DNA of 64,000 nt from Marinobacter antarcticus (GCF_900142385.1 NZ_FRAQ01000001.1:930001-994000); one strand, 5' to 3'; numbered from the stretch's first letter, positions 1-9,522 are shown. Notes: generated by a model from the sequence alone, not told the origin. A program made the numbers and translations.

Positions 1-468
1 GATGAAATCAGGCGTAACAATCCGGCCCTTAAAATACCCGTACTGGAAAGCGATGGACAGGAGATCTATGACTCACGCATTATTTCCCGTTATATCAGCG
101 CCAAGCAGGGCAGGGATCCTCTCACCTGGGATCAGCAGAACCAGCTAACCCTGATTGATGGCGCCAACGACTCAGCTGTCATCCTGCTGTTGGCCAGACG
201 CTCCGGGCTGGATGTAGATGCTCCGGGCGTGTTGTTTTTTGATCTGCAGCGTGAGCGCATTATGACCACCATGCGCACCCTCGCCGCTCAGGTGGAAGAC
301 GGTCAGTTTGAACATTGGAATTACCCTGCAATGTGCCTCTATTGCCTGGTGGACTGGCTGGATTTCCGTGACCTTGTGGATTTCACCGGTATTGAAAGCC
401 TGCTTGCGTTTCGTGACAGCCGAAAAACCAAACCCTGGGTTGCCGAATCAGACCCGCGGCAGTCGTAA
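1..468 (+). CDS. Glutathione S-transferase family protein, C-terminal part (5' end outside window)
   Basis: The reading frame is open from the first base and gives 155 residues before a TAA stop. The start of the fragment shows the end of a thioredoxin-like GST N-domain: NPALKIPVLES, with the cis-proline that contacts glutathione, followed by DGQEIYDSRIISRYI, where the acidic-Ser pair normally binds the gamma-glutamyl group. The rest is the all-helical C-domain, ending in a typical DLVDFTGIESLLAFRDS segment. The family conjugates or reduces electrophilic substrates with glutathione in the cytoplasm; the substrate cannot be told. The N-terminal beta-alpha-beta unit is missing only because the window begins inside the gene. 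Confidence 0.85.
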   Translation, partial: DEIRRNNPALKIPVLESDGQEIYDSRIISRYISAKQGRDPLTWDQQNQLTLIDGANDSAVILLLARRSGLDVDAPGVLFFDLQRERIMTTMRTLAAQVEDGQFEHWNYPAMCLYCLVDWLDFRDLVDFTGIESLLAFRDSRKTKPWVAESDPRQS

Positions 469-480
469 ACGACACACCGC

Positions 481-506
481 AGGGTGCCCGGCTTGACGGG
501 CACCCT
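481..506 (+). terminator. Hairpin after the GST gene, possible terminator
   Basis: A perfect 10-bp inverted repeat (AGGGTGCCCG / CGGGCACCCT, 6-base loop) starts 12 bases after the GST stop codon. No run of T follows, so it is either a weak or Rho-assisted terminator or simply a 3'-end stabilising hairpin. Confidence 0.45.
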
Positions 507-650
507 ATCACCTCTCATTTCCCCGTCATTCTCCCCGCTAGTATTTTGCCATTCTGAAGGCAATGCTCGATTGCCTGTTTGCGTGTCGTAATTTGACATC
601 GTGTTGTCGCAATTCGGCAATGTGTTCTTAACTCAAGCAGACTAGGTTCT

Positions 651-2087
651 ATGGTAGCGCCCTCAAGGCGCGCGCAGTTGCGTTTCGGGCACTGGGTGTC
701 CGGTACCGCAGACGCCAAAAAGGCTCACGATTTTACGGTGAAAGTGGATGTGCGGCGTCTTTCGGCAGGCCAGACGTATTACTACCGGTTCCTTACTTCC
801 GACAGTCAGTCTTCAGTCGGCACGACGCTGACGTTGCCCGAGGGTAGCGTGGATTTGGTTCGGCTGGCAGTGGTTTCCTGCGCGAACTACCCGGCTGGCT
901 ACTTCAACGTCTATCGCGAAATCAGCAAGCGCGATGATCTGGATGCCGTGGTGCATCTGGGTGACTATATTTATGAATACAGCAGTTCAGCGGACAGCTA
1001 CGCCGCTGCAGATGCGGCTTCACTGAATCACACATTCCCGGCGGACAACGACCTGGAACTGATCAGGCTGAAGGATTACCGACGTCGTTACGGTATTTAT
1101 CGGGGCGATGCTGATCTTCAGACGTTGCACAGCAAAGTGCCGTTTATCGTGGTTTGGGATGACCATGAGGTCGCCAACGACGCCTGGGAAAACGGTGCCG
1201 GTAACCACAACGCCAGCGAAGGTGATTATGGCATCCGTAAACTTGAGGCCTTGCAGGCATACTTTGAATGGATGCCGATCCGCCCGGTCATTGAAGACAA
1301 TGACGAGGCGATTTTCCGCACCTTCCGATTCGGAGACCTGGTCGACCTGCATATGCTGGACACCCGCCACATGGGCCGTGATGAACAGCTGGACTATCTG
1401 GACTACTTCACGACGGGAGGCCAGCTTGACCAGGCCCGGTTCATAGCGGATGTGGGGAGCACGAACCGCACCTTGCTCGGAGCCGAGCAGCTGCTCTGGC
1501 TGCAGGCCCAAATGGGGTACTCTTCCGCCACTTGGCAGGTGCTTGGGGAGCTGGCGCAGCTTAAAGGTCGGCAGCAAGCAAACGATCCCTCACTGACACC
1601 CGAAGAGTTGGCGCGGATAAATACCGTCGCCCCATACAACCTGGATGCCTGGGATGGTTATCAGTATGAGCGTGAGGTGGTATTGGGTACCGCAAAGCAG
1701 TTGAATAAAAACCTTGTGGTACTGGCTGGAGATACCCATAACGCTTGGGCCAACAACCTGAAAGACTTAAACGGTGATCAGATTGGCGTGGAGTTCGCGA
1801 CAGCGTCGGTATCGTCGCCGGGCCTTGAGGAGTATCTGGAGTTACCCGAGAGTCTGATTGGTGGCGCAGAGCAAGGCATCGGTGTACTGGTAGATGATCT
1901 GGATTACCTGAACATCAATCAGCGCGGTTATATGGTCGTGACCTTTACTGCTCAGGAAGCCAAGGCGGACTGGTACTTTGTCGACACAATCAAATCCCGT
2001 GATTACGCCATAGATACAGCTCGCAGCACGAGCCGAATCGTTCGGCCCGGGGCGGGCAACCGGCGAGTGGAGTCGGTTGTCACCTGA
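651..2087 (+). CDS. PhoD-type alkaline phosphatase/phosphodiesterase, catalytic domain only (5'-truncated)
   Basis: The 478-residue product carries the PhoD metallophosphoesterase signatures: HLGDYIYEY (metal-binding Asp105), WDDHEVANDAW (Asp171, His172) and LAGDTHNAW (Asp361, His363). PhoD enzymes hydrolyse phosphomonoesters or diesters outside the cytoplasmic membrane after Tat export. Here the protein begins inside the family's N-terminal beta domain (its last strands read VDVRRLSAGQTYYYRF) and has no Tat signal or membrane segment. The roughly 100 residues usually found upstream cannot fit between this start and the GST gene, and the intervening frames do not encode them. A weak AGG lies 6 bases before the ATG. 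Either a deletion made this a pseudogene whose catalytic part is still intact, or the protein is made as a cytoplasmic form. It converges with the next gene with 3 bases between stops. Confidence 0.8.
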   Translation: MVAPSRRAQLRFGHWVSGTADAKKAHDFTVKVDVRRLSAGQTYYYRFLTSDSQSSVGTTLTLPEGSVDLVRLAVVSCANYPAGYFNVYREISKRDDLDAVVHLGDYIYEYSSSADSYAAADAASLNHTFPADNDLELIRLKDYRRRYGIYRGDADLQTLHSKVPFIVVWDDHEVANDAWENGAGNHNASEGDYGIRKLEALQAYFEWMPIRPVIEDNDEAIFRTFRFGDLVDLHMLDTRHMGRDEQLDYLDYFTTGGQLDQARFIADVGSTNRTLLGAEQLLWLQAQMGYSSATWQVLGELAQLKGRQQANDPSLTPEELARINTVAPYNLDAWDGYQYEREVVLGTAKQLNKNLVVLAGDTHNAWANNLKDLNGDQIGVEFATASVSSPGLEEYLELPESLIGGAEQGIGVLVDDLDYLNINQRGYMVVTFTAQEAKADWYFVDTIKSRDYAIDTARSTSRIVRPGAGNRRVESVVT

Positions 2088-2090
2088 CCG

Positions 2091-4490
2091 TCAGGGCAGG
2101 CCGCGTGTGATCAGAACAGGGTCGCCGCGGCCTTCTACAGCTGCCAGCTCGGCACTGGACAGCCACTCACCGGGGGGCTTGCCCATAACGCTGGCGCAGG
2201 CCGCCAGCGTGTGGCCCCAGGAACAGCGATTGGCAAACAGCATGCCGGCCTCGTTCAGCGTACCGCCCTGGTTAATATAACCCAGCACTCTGCTGTGGCC
2301 CGGGTCCGGGAAGAGCGGATGCAGGTGCCCACGGAAGATTTCTGGCCGCATGTGAGTCAGCGCAACCCTTCGGTGTAATCGGCTCGGAAACGGGCGTTCC
2401 CGCTCAAACTCAGATATACAGCTTTCCGCTTCCAGGGGGTCTCTTGGTTCGCGGAAACGTCCTGGTTCCTGCAAATAGACCAAGCGGAATGATGTCCCGG
2501 TCTCGCGCAGGCGTTCACAGGCGCGGATGGCCTCTGACAGCTGGTAGGCGCCGTTGGCAATCAGCAGTATCGGCTCACCCCCGGACGTATCTTCATCAAC
2601 GACCAGAGCACCATGCCGGGCAAGCGTTTCGGCTTCCCGGGCATCAAAAACACAAGGCCGTTCCCGCTTTGGAATCACCATGCAACTGATTTTTCCCCGC
2701 CCGGTAAAGACCGAGGGAAGCACCGCAAGGGTGCTGTTGTAATCGGCGGGAAAGATAACCCGGGACACATCGCTCATTTCCGCCAGCAGGCTTTCACAGA
2801 AGGTGGTGTCCTGATGGGACTGTTCGTTTTTCCCGTTTTCCCAGGTGTGAGATGTGGCAATAACCGGCAGTCCAAGCCAGCGGGCAGGACGGCCAGCGGC
2901 TTTCTGATGGCGTGCAAAAATAAGCTCCTGCCGGAGGGCGCCGAGCATTTTCACGCAGAAAGCTTCGTAGCTGGCAACCAGATTGAGCCCGGCTTTGTTC
3001 GCCAGGCAGGCAGAAACGACCGCCTCCTCGTTCAGCACTGTGATGATCTTTCCGTGTACCGACTCCGATGAGTTTTCGGGGTCGTTTACTCGATGCTTGA
3101 GATCTTCCAGAACGCCGTTCAGGCGATTACTGGCAAGTTCGTCGGGGTTGCCCACCCGGGCTCGCAGATCAGGATTTTGCGTGACCAGAGCCCGGAAGAA
3201 ATTATCCACCGCCAGCATCGGGGAGACCTGGTCGTGACATGCAGCGATGGCTGGTATGACAAGGTCTGGAGGGTTGCGTTTTGCCAGAGGATGGTCACGC
3301 TCCAGAGGCCGGGCCTGTTGTTCGTGCTCCTTCAGGCGCAGCACACTGCCGGCAAGCTCGTCCGGAGCGACCCACAAGCGGGATGCGTGTTCCCGGAACA
3401 GCTCCCGGGCACGGACGTCCATTCGCGGATTGCCCGGCAACGGCAGGTTGTGAGCGGCGTTAAGCCCTGCCCCATAAAAGCCAAAGCCTTTGACCGTTTC
3501 TGCAATGCCGTAGGGGATACGAATCGGGTAGTCCAGTTCGCCGTCAAGGGCGCGGGCGCTCCGGTATTGCAGCGAATGCTCCATTTCTGCCAGTGCGCAG
3601 ACAAACGCGGCCGGGTCGCGACCATCAAACCGAAATGGATCAAACCCCCGGGCTGCCAGATGCATCTCGAATCGCTCAAGCCCTTCGCGTGTGCCCAGCT
3701 CAGTGCGTTGCTCGATACGGCGGCCATTGGCAATCATAACTGGCGTTACCGGCCCGCAGTCAGCTGCCCGCCACCAGCGCGGAACCCAGTCGCCGCCGCG
3801 CTGCTCTTCGGCGGCGCCGTCGGAAAGAAATGCCACCAGAGATTCTCCTGGCAACGGCATATGGGCGTATTGAAGCTCGGCAAAGCCCAGATAGCCGCCC
3901 TCAATAATACCGCCCGCTGTGTATGGGTTAACGTGGCTGCCCAATGGCGCAGCCATACTACCATCGGGTTTTTGCTGGTAGCTGTAAAAATCCGCTACCA
4001 TCCGTGATAGCCCGTCTGTTCCTGTGTAACGTGCATGCTGTTCCGGGAGCAAATTGCCAGTTAGCACGTTCAGCGCATCTATGGCTGCTACACAATGCCC
4101 TTGGCCCATCAGCCAACTCCGGGTCTGTCCGGTCAGGTTATTGAGTGCCAGGTAGGCCGCGTAAGCAGGCACCATATTCAGTGCACCGCCGGTATGGCCC
4201 TCGGGATTGCACTTGAAGTCCCGCGCTGCTAGCTGGGCGCCGGAGCTGTCAACGCGGTTTGCATAGGTCATATGCACAACCAGCCAGAGACCGGCGCTGG
4301 TCAGCCGGTCAAGATCTGCAAGCTTGCGATAGACTGTTGCGGTATCAGGTTGGTGGCCGGCAGCAACAAGACGCGAAGCGAGAATGTGTACATGATCGCA
4401 AGTAGTTTCGGTATGCTGGATGACGCCGTAGCCTTGGCGCCACAATTCATAGTCGGGGCAAGCCGCTGATGGCGAAATGGGTGATGACAT
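2091..4490 (-). CDS. Phosphoketolase (XFP)-family thiamine-diphosphate enzyme, divergent
   Basis: The 799-residue protein has the length and fold signatures of D-xylulose-5-phosphate/fructose-6-phosphate phosphoketolase: CNPEGHTGGALNMVPAY near residue 95, GGIIEGGYLGFAELQYAH near 193, and a ThDP/Mg motif beginning SDGAAEEQ (223) and ending at ANGR (Asn255). Classical XFP has GDG and GxAETGP in this motif, so the active site differs. Phosphoketolases split sugar phosphates to acetyl phosphate and an aldose phosphate; relatives of this divergent branch have, as I recall, also been labelled xylulose-5-phosphate 3-epimerase, so the true reaction is uncertain. The ATG chosen has GGAGG six bases upstream; an upstream extension of 47 residues has no ribosome site and is poor in family resemblance. 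It is divergent from ilvD. Confidence 0.75.
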   Translation of the reverse strand: MSSPISPSAACPDYELWRQGYGVIQHTETTCDHVHILASRLVAAGHQPDTATVYRKLADLDRLTSAGLWLVVHMTYANRVDSSGAQLAARDFKCNPEGHTGGALNMVPAYAAYLALNNLTGQTRSWLMGQGHCVAAIDALNVLTGNLLPEQHARYTGTDGLSRMVADFYSYQQKPDGSMAAPLGSHVNPYTAGGIIEGGYLGFAELQYAHMPLPGESLVAFLSDGAAEEQRGGDWVPRWWRAADCGPVTPVMIANGRRIEQRTELGTREGLERFEMHLAARGFDPFRFDGRDPAAFVCALAEMEHSLQYRSARALDGELDYPIRIPYGIAETVKGFGFYGAGLNAAHNLPLPGNPRMDVRARELFREHASRLWVAPDELAGSVLRLKEHEQQARPLERDHPLAKRNPPDLVIPAIAACHDQVSPMLAVDNFFRALVTQNPDLRARVGNPDELASNRLNGVLEDLKHRVNDPENSSESVHGKIITVLNEEAVVSACLANKAGLNLVASYEAFCVKMLGALRQELIFARHQKAAGRPARWLGLPVIATSHTWENGKNEQSHQDTTFCESLLAEMSDVSRVIFPADYNSTLAVLPSVFTGRGKISCMVIPKRERPCVFDAREAETLARHGALVVDEDTSGGEPILLIANGAYQLSEAIRACERLRETGTSFRLVYLQEPGRFREPRDPLEAESCISEFERERPFPSRLHRRVALTHMRPEIFRGHLHPLFPDPGHSRVLGYINQGGTLNEAGMLFANRCSWGHTLAACASVMGKPPGEWLSSAELAAVEGRGDPVLITRGLP

Positions 4491-4617
4491 AGTGTGCCTC
4501 CACGGCCTGATTATTTTCAACGAGTGTAAGACACGCGGACAACAAGCCGCTTGATGCAGGTCAGTCGGACAGGCTTCCGGCAGCTGTGGTGTGTGAACGT
4601 TTTTTAAGGAGAGACTG

Positions 4618-6294
4618 ATGACCGATGACAAACGCCGCCGTTATTCCGCCCCCGTGGTGGACGGTATTGGCAAGTCCGCGAGCCGGGCCATGCTCCGGGC
4701 CGTCGGCTTCACCGACGACGATTTCCGCAAACCCCAGATTGGTATTGCATCTACCTGGAGCAATCTGACGCCGTGTAATATGCACATCAATGAGCTGGCG
4801 GAGGCTTCTTCGGCCGGAGCCGATGCGGCCGGTGGCAAAGCGTTGATCTTCAATACCATCACCGTTTCCGACGGCATTGCCAATGGCACCCTGGGTATGA
4901 AGTACTCCCTGGTTTCCCGGGAAGTCATCGCGGACTCCATAGAAACCGTGGCAGGCTGCGAGGGATTTGATGGACTGGTTGCCATCGGCGGCTGTGACAA
5001 GAATATGCCGGGCTGCATGATGGGTTTGGCCCGGCTGAACCGGCCGTCAGTGTTTGTGTATGGCGGCACGATTTTGCCCGGTAAGAATCACACCGATATT
5101 GTTTCGGTATTCGAGGCGGTGGGTGCCCATGCCCGCGGAGACCTTGATCTGATCGAAGTAAAACAGATTGAGGAAACGGCCATACCCGGCCCGGGTTCCT
5201 GTGGTGGCATGTACACCGCCAATACCATGGCGTCCGCGATCGAAGCCATGGGCATGAGCCTGCCAGGCAGTTCAGCGCAGAATGCAGTTTCCACCAATAA
5301 GATGGACGACTGCCGAGCCGCAGGTGCAGCGGTTCTGAACCTTCTTGACAAGGACATCAAGCCCTCGAACATCATGACCCGTGAGGCATTTGAAAATGCC
5401 ATTGCGGTGGTGATCGCCCTGGGCGGCTCAACCAACGCGGTTCTGCATCTTCTGGCGATGGCCAGCACAGTGGGTGTTGAGCTCAGCCTCGATGACTTCG
5501 TCGAGATTGGCAAGCGTGTCCCCGTGCTGGCAGATTTGCGCCCGAGCGGGCATTACATGATGTCGGAACTGGTGGCGATCGGCGGCATTCAGCCCCTGAT
5601 GAAAATGCTGCTGGAGCGGGGGCTTCTGCATGGGGATTGCCTGACCGTAACCGGGCAGACGCTGGCCGAAAACCTGGCGTCTGTTGCGCCCTATCCGGAG
5701 GCCCAGGACATTATTCACGCGTTTGATAACCCCGTTAAAGCGGATAGTCATTTGCGTATTCTCTACGGCAACCTGGCTCCTGAAGGCTCGGTGGCCAAGA
5801 TTACCGGTAAAGAGGGTACTCACTTTTCCGGTCGCGCTCGGGTATTCCATTCTGAAGAGGAAGCCCAGGAACGGATTATGGACGGCACCGTCGTTGCCGG
5901 TGACGTGCTGGTTATTCGTTACGAAGGCCCTAAAGGTGGTCCGGGTATGCGTGAAATGCTGACGCCTACGTCGGCGATCATGGGCAAGGGTCTGGGCAAT
6001 GATGTGGCACTGATTACTGACGGTCGTTTTTCCGGCGGTAGCCACGGATTTGTGGTTGGCCACATTACTCCCGAAGCTGCAAGCGGTGGCCCCATTGCGC
6101 TGGTTGAGGATGGCGATACAATTACCATTGATGCGGTAGCCAACAGCATTGAGCTGGATGTATCAGCGCAGGAGCTGGAACGCCGGCGTGCAGCCTGGGT
6201 AGCACCCCAGCCACGCTTTACCCGGGGCGTGCTGGCAAAATACGCCCGCACCGTAAGCTCTGCCTCCACTGGCGCAGTTACCGATCTGCCCTGA
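4618..6294 (+). CDS. ilvD: Dihydroxy-acid dehydratase
   Basis: IlvD removes water from 2,3-dihydroxy-isovalerate and 2,3-dihydroxy-3-methylvalerate, the penultimate step of valine and isoleucine synthesis, and also feeds pantoate synthesis. The 558-residue protein is within the usual 555-620 range. Expected iron-sulfur ligands are visible: Cys53 ([12 protein letters not shown]), Cys126 in [10 protein letters not shown] with the metal-binding Asp127 and carbamylated Lys128, and Cys195 in [14 protein letters not shown]. The C-terminal swivelling domain has the conserved [10 protein letters not shown] strong AAGGAGA lies seven bases before the ATG. pbpG follows 24 bases downstream and may be cotranscribed. 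Confidence 0.97.
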   Translation: MTDDKRRRYSAPVVDGIGKSASRAMLRAVGFTDDDFRKPQIGIASTWSNLTPCNMHINELAEASSAGADAAGGKALIFNTITVSDGIANGTLGMKYSLVSREVIADSIETVAGCEGFDGLVAIGGCDKNMPGCMMGLARLNRPSVFVYGGTILPGKNHTDIVSVFEAVGAHARGDLDLIEVKQIEETAIPGPGSCGGMYTANTMASAIEAMGMSLPGSSAQNAVSTNKMDDCRAAGAAVLNLLDKDIKPSNIMTREAFENAIAVVIALGGSTNAVLHLLAMASTVGVELSLDDFVEIGKRVPVLADLRPSGHYMMSELVAIGGIQPLMKMLLERGLLHGDCLTVTGQTLAENLASVAPYPEAQDIIHAFDNPVKADSHLRILYGNLAPEGSVAKITGKEGTHFSGRARVFHSEEEAQERIMDGTVVAGDVLVIRYEGPKGGPGMREMLTPTSAIMGKGLGNDVALITDGRFSGGSHGFVVGHITPEAASGGPIALVEDGDTITIDAVANSIELDVSAQELERRRAAWVAPQPRFTRGVLAKYARTVSSASTGAVTDLP

Positions 6295-6318
6295 AACCGT
6301 CAAGATAGAGCGTAATAG

Positions 6319-7263
6319 ATGAATACAAAGAATATGGCGAGGATGGTGTTGTGGCTGGTCTTCAGCCTGCCGATATTGGTTCACGCCCATCAGAAAGATA
6401 CCGGCAAATCCGATGTTGATATCCAGGGCCCGAACCTGGCGTCTGTCAACGCGGCAGTGGCCTTGGCCGGCAGTAATGATCTGGTATTTGGTAAAAACGC
6501 CGATCGCTCCGTGCCTATTGCCTCCATTACCAAAGTGATGACAGCCCTGGTGGTGCTCGAGTCCGGAGCACCGCTGAATGAATGGCTGGTCTTCCAGAAA
6601 CGTCATACGCCTGCTGCGGCCAATGCCTACAGCCGCATCCGGATTGGCTCGCAGATGCGTCGTGCCGATGTGCTGCGCATTGCGCTGATGTCGTCAGAGA
6701 ACTTTGCCGCCTACACGCTCGCCCGAAGCCATCCAGGTGGTTTCGATGGGTTTATTGAAGCCATGAACGCCAAGGCAAAAGCCCTTGGCATGACGGGCAC
6801 CCGCTTTGTGGATCCGACCGGGCTTTCGGCGGAGAATCTCTCAACTGCGGGGGATCTGGTAAGGCTGGTTAATGCGGCCGCAGACTATCCGGAGATTCGG
6901 GAGTACACCACAACCGATTATTTTCGTGGTCAGTTCCGCAAGCCCCGGTACAGTTTGTCCTTTGGCAATACCAACGCTCTGGTGCACCGTGAAAGCTGGG
7001 GTGTGGGGTTGAGCAAAACCGGCTATCTTTCGGAAGCCGGGCGCTGTCTCGTGATGATTTCCCAAATGAATGGCAAGAGAGTGGTTACGGTTCTTCTGGA
7101 TTCTCTGGGCACCCGGTCGCCCATGGGGGATGCCGGACGTATCAAGCGCTGGCTGGATACCGGTGCTAGCGGGCAGGTGGCGAAAGCTGCGCGGCAATAC
7201 GCACAAGAGAAGAATGCTGCCTACAACTCGGCGGCTCACAGCACCACTGCCGCTCTGAATTAA
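6319..7263 (+). CDS. pbpG: D-alanyl-D-alanine endopeptidase (PBP7-like)
   Basis: This 314-residue low-molecular-weight penicillin-binding protein is predicted to cut D-Ala-meso-DAP cross-links of murein in the periplasm. An N-terminal signal peptide (MNTKNMARMVLWLVFSLPIL, then VHAHQ) is followed by the three catalytic motifs of the S11 peptidase family: SITK with Ser69 and Lys72, SEN at 126-128, and KTG at 233-235. The motif spacing and length match PbpG of E. coli. The last 40 residues are polar and alanine-rich with no evident membrane anchor. It lies 24 bases after ilvD. Confidence 0.92.
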   Translation: MNTKNMARMVLWLVFSLPILVHAHQKDTGKSDVDIQGPNLASVNAAVALAGSNDLVFGKNADRSVPIASITKVMTALVVLESGAPLNEWLVFQKRHTPAAANAYSRIRIGSQMRRADVLRIALMSSENFAAYTLARSHPGGFDGFIEAMNAKAKALGMTGTRFVDPTGLSAENLSTAGDLVRLVNAAADYPEIREYTTTDYFRGQFRKPRYSLSFGNTNALVHRESWGVGLSKTGYLSEAGRCLVMISQMNGKRVVTVLLDSLGTRSPMGDAGRIKRWLDTGASGQVAKAARQYAQEKNAAYNSAAHSTTAALN

Positions 7264-7310
7264 AATGCGCGCGAAATAACGCGCAGCAAGCTGAACAGGG
7301 CAGAAACCCC

Positions 7311-7790
7311 ATGATCCGGATCTTTACCACTGGCGGCACCATCGACAAGGTGTATTTTGACGCCAACAGCGAATTTGAAATCGGTGAGTCTTTGGTGCCG
7401 GAACTCCTGGCGGAATCCAATATCCACAAGGGTTACCGCCTGCAGGGCCTGTTACGTAAAGACAGCCTGGAGATGACCGATGGGGATCGAGGGCTGGTTC
7501 TTGCGGCCGTCACGGCCTGTGACAGTAGCCGTGTTCTGATTACCCACGGCACTGACACGATGGCTGCAACTGCCCAGGCGCTGTCGTCTCTGAATGACAA
7601 AACCATTGTTCTTACGGGGGCCATGCAGCCAGCGCGAATGCGTCGCAGCGATGCGGTCTTCAATATTGGTTTTGCGTGGGCGGCTGTTCAGCTTTTGCCG
7701 CCCGGAGTCTATATCGCCATGAACGGAGAGGTATTTGAGGCAGGTGCCGTGCGCAAAAACCTGAAAGCCCAGCGTTTCGAACGCACCTAA
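7311..7790 (+). CDS. Short asparaginase-domain protein
   Basis: The 159-residue product matches only the N-terminal, catalytic half of type I/II L-asparaginases. Both nucleophile motifs are present: TTGGTID (residues 6-12) and THGTDTM (78-84), plus a Lys-containing KTIVLTGAM segment. Typical asparaginases are about 330 residues and have a second domain that completes the active site between subunits. Stand-alone versions of about 160 residues are known in proteobacteria but their substrate is not established. No signal peptide, so it is cytoplasmic. AGGGCAG lies upstream of the ATG. It converges with the next gene with two bases between stops. Confidence 0.85.
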   Translation: MIRIFTTGGTIDKVYFDANSEFEIGESLVPELLAESNIHKGYRLQGLLRKDSLEMTDGDRGLVLAAVTACDSSRVLITHGTDTMAATAQALSSLNDKTIVLTGAMQPARMRRSDAVFNIGFAWAAVQLLPPGVYIAMNGEVFEAGAVRKNLKAQRFERT

Positions 7791-7792
7791 GG

Positions 7793-8485
7793 TCAGTCCG
7801 CCGAGGCGACTTCCAGGTCTGTCAGCTCCCGGTAAGCTCCGGGCTTCAGTGCCGGGTCGAGAGTAATGTTCCCTATGCTTTGCCGATGCAGAGCTTCCAC
7901 ATGATTGCCTACCGCTGCCAACATGCGTTTGACCTGGTGGTAACGCCCTTCTGAAATCGTTAACTCGATTAGCTTCTGCTCCAGAACCTTTACCTGCGCG
8001 GGCTTTGTCGGCTTGCTGTCGTTATGAAGCATAACGCCGGTTTCCAGAGTTTTGATGGCGGAATCTGAAATAGAGGTGCTCAGGTTTATCCGGTAGGTTT
8101 TAGGGCAGTCTACTCTGGGTGAAGTGATCCTGTGAGACCATTGCCCGTCGGATGTCAGCAACAGTAAGCCTGTGGTGTCGGCATCCAGCCGGCCGGCAAT
8201 GTGAAGGTTGCGGGTCAGCTCTGTCGGCAGAAGATCCAACGCTGTGGGGTGATCGCTGTCGCGGGTCGCACTGACGACGCCTGCAGGCTTGTTGAGCATC
8301 AGATAGCGCTCACCCTGCAGAGTGAGCTGCCTTCCTTCCAGTAGGACATGAGCGCCGGCTGGCACGTGTTTACCGGTACCTTTCCAGACCTCACCATCTA
8401 CCTCGACGTTACCGGCATGTACGGCGCGCCTGGCTTCTTTGCGTGAAAGTGATGAGCTCGTGGCAATAAACTGATCAAGACGCAT
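7793..8485 (-). CDS. rsuA: RsuA-family 16S rRNA pseudouridine synthase
   Basis: RsuA converts one uridine of 16S rRNA (U516 in E. coli) to pseudouridine. The 230-residue protein begins with an S4 RNA-binding domain (MRLDQFIATSSSLSRKEARR) and continues with the synthase domain, including the catalytic Asp101 in GRLDADTTGLLL and the family segment LMLNKPAGVVSA. The end shows the conserved EGRYHQVKRMLAAVGNHV. The start codon lies five bases after the end of the upstream gene, in the same direction, with GGAG about 11 bases before it. RsuA and the related RluE/RluF share motifs; the size and S4 domain favour RsuA. Confidence 0.88.
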   Translation of the reverse strand: MRLDQFIATSSSLSRKEARRAVHAGNVEVDGEVWKGTGKHVPAGAHVLLEGRQLTLQGERYLMLNKPAGVVSATRDSDHPTALDLLPTELTRNLHIAGRLDADTTGLLLLTSDGQWSHRITSPRVDCPKTYRINLSTSISDSAIKTLETGVMLHNDSKPTKPAQVKVLEQKLIELTISEGRYHQVKRMLAAVGNHVEALHRQSIGNITLDPALKPGAYRELTDLEVASAD

Positions 8486-8490
8486 GTTTT

Positions 8491-9522
8491 TCAGCACTCC
8501 TGGCCGACGGCTGGCGTTGCAAGGCTGGCAAGGCAGAGCACGGGAATAGTTCCGGTGGTGCGGGCCCAGAGTAGAGGCAGTGCACCGGTATTTATGGCGG
8601 GCCTCGGTCTTCTTCCGCCATCGCCTGGGGTAATTGCGCCATCCTGCTCGTTGGCCAGAACGAAGGTGAAAGGATGCGCCCCTGGTATGCCCAGACGAAC
8701 GTCGGTAGCGGTGATTTCGCCGTCTGAAGTCTTTTTGTAATCGAGGAAGCCCCGGGTGAACCACTCAAGGCGACGGGTTTCCGGTAATTGCGAGACGGTG
8801 CTCGCCAGCTCCGGCTGGCGGGGGAAATATTCAAGTGTTAAGGGGGCGTCGCCATCCAGAAAGCCGGTAACGATTTCTACCCTTTGCTGATCAGTGATCG
8901 CGGTGGCGCGCCAGAGAACCGTGTTGAAGGGCATAGGCTGAACGAGGAGTTCGGCGTCAGCGAAGCCGGCTTTGGCGAGTGCGGGCTGTACACGCTCGGT
9001 AATGACCTGCTGCGCCACAAACGACCAGCCGAGATACGCGGTGGACAGAAGCAGGCCAGCCGTTATGGCCCGCAGCGCCGGAGGGCGCATTAAAAAGGCG
9101 ATGCAGCCGGCCAGCAGTGGAAGCGTATACAGCGGGTCGATAATAAAGATACTGCTGATGGCAAGTGGCCTGCCAAGCGGCCAGAAAAGCTGTGTGCCGT
9201 AGGTGGTAAAGGTATCCAGTAGCGGGTGCGTCATGAGTATCAACGCGGTGAGTAACAGCCAGCGCGGGAACCCCGGGTCCGGCTTCCAGCGCCAGAGTAG
9301 GCCGGCAAGCAGCAGCGACAGAGGTGCAAGCACGAACAGTGAGTGGCTGAATCCACGGTGCTGGGTAAAGTTAGCGACTGCTGTGCCGTAATCAATCAGC
9401 ACATCAAGATCGGGCAGCGTGGCCAGCAATGCGCCGGTGAGCAGAACTGGTCGCCCGAGAGTTTTGCCTGCCACAAGGCCCGCGATTGAGGCGCCAAGGG
9501 CGGCCTGAGTGATTGAGTCCAT
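8491..9522 (-). CDS. Membrane-bound metal-dependent hydrolase, YdjM/DUF457 family
   Basis: The 343-residue protein starts MDSITQAALG and contains the family signature LPDLDVLIDYG with HRGFSHS (His55, His60) and MTHPLLDTFTTYG, histidines and aspartates proposed to bind a metal. Four to five hydrophobic segments occupy the first 180 residues; the remainder is a soluble beta-rich region that ends by overlapping the ribosome-binding region of rsuA. E. coli YdjM is LexA-regulated, but no LexA box is visible upstream here. The substrate of the family is unknown. It probably forms a two-gene operon with rsuA. Confidence 0.85.
   Translation of the reverse strand: MDSITQAALGASIAGLVAGKTLGRPVLLTGALLATLPDLDVLIDYGTAVANFTQHRGFSHSLFVLAPLSLLLAGLLWRWKPDPGFPRWLLLTALILMTHPLLDTFTTYGTQLFWPLGRPLAISSIFIIDPLYTLPLLAGCIAFLMRPPALRAITAGLLLSTAYLGWSFVAQQVITERVQPALAKAGFADAELLVQPMPFNTVLWRATAITDQQRVEIVTGFLDGDAPLTLEYFPRQPELASTVSQLPETRRLEWFTRGFLDYKKTSDGEITATDVRLGIPGAHPFTFVLANEQDGAITPGDGGRRPRPAINTGALPLLWARTTGTIPVLCLASLATPAVGQEC

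Noticed and set aside
595..630. TTGACA hexamer upstream of the truncated PhoD gene as a promoter
   Set aside because: No acceptable -10 follows at 16-18 bases.
3093..4007. 304-codon open frame on the plus strand inside the phosphoketolase-like gene
   Set aside because: It is antisense to a gene with clear family motifs, has no ribosome site and its protein is rich in Pro/Arg/His without domain features; long antisense frames are expected at this GC content.
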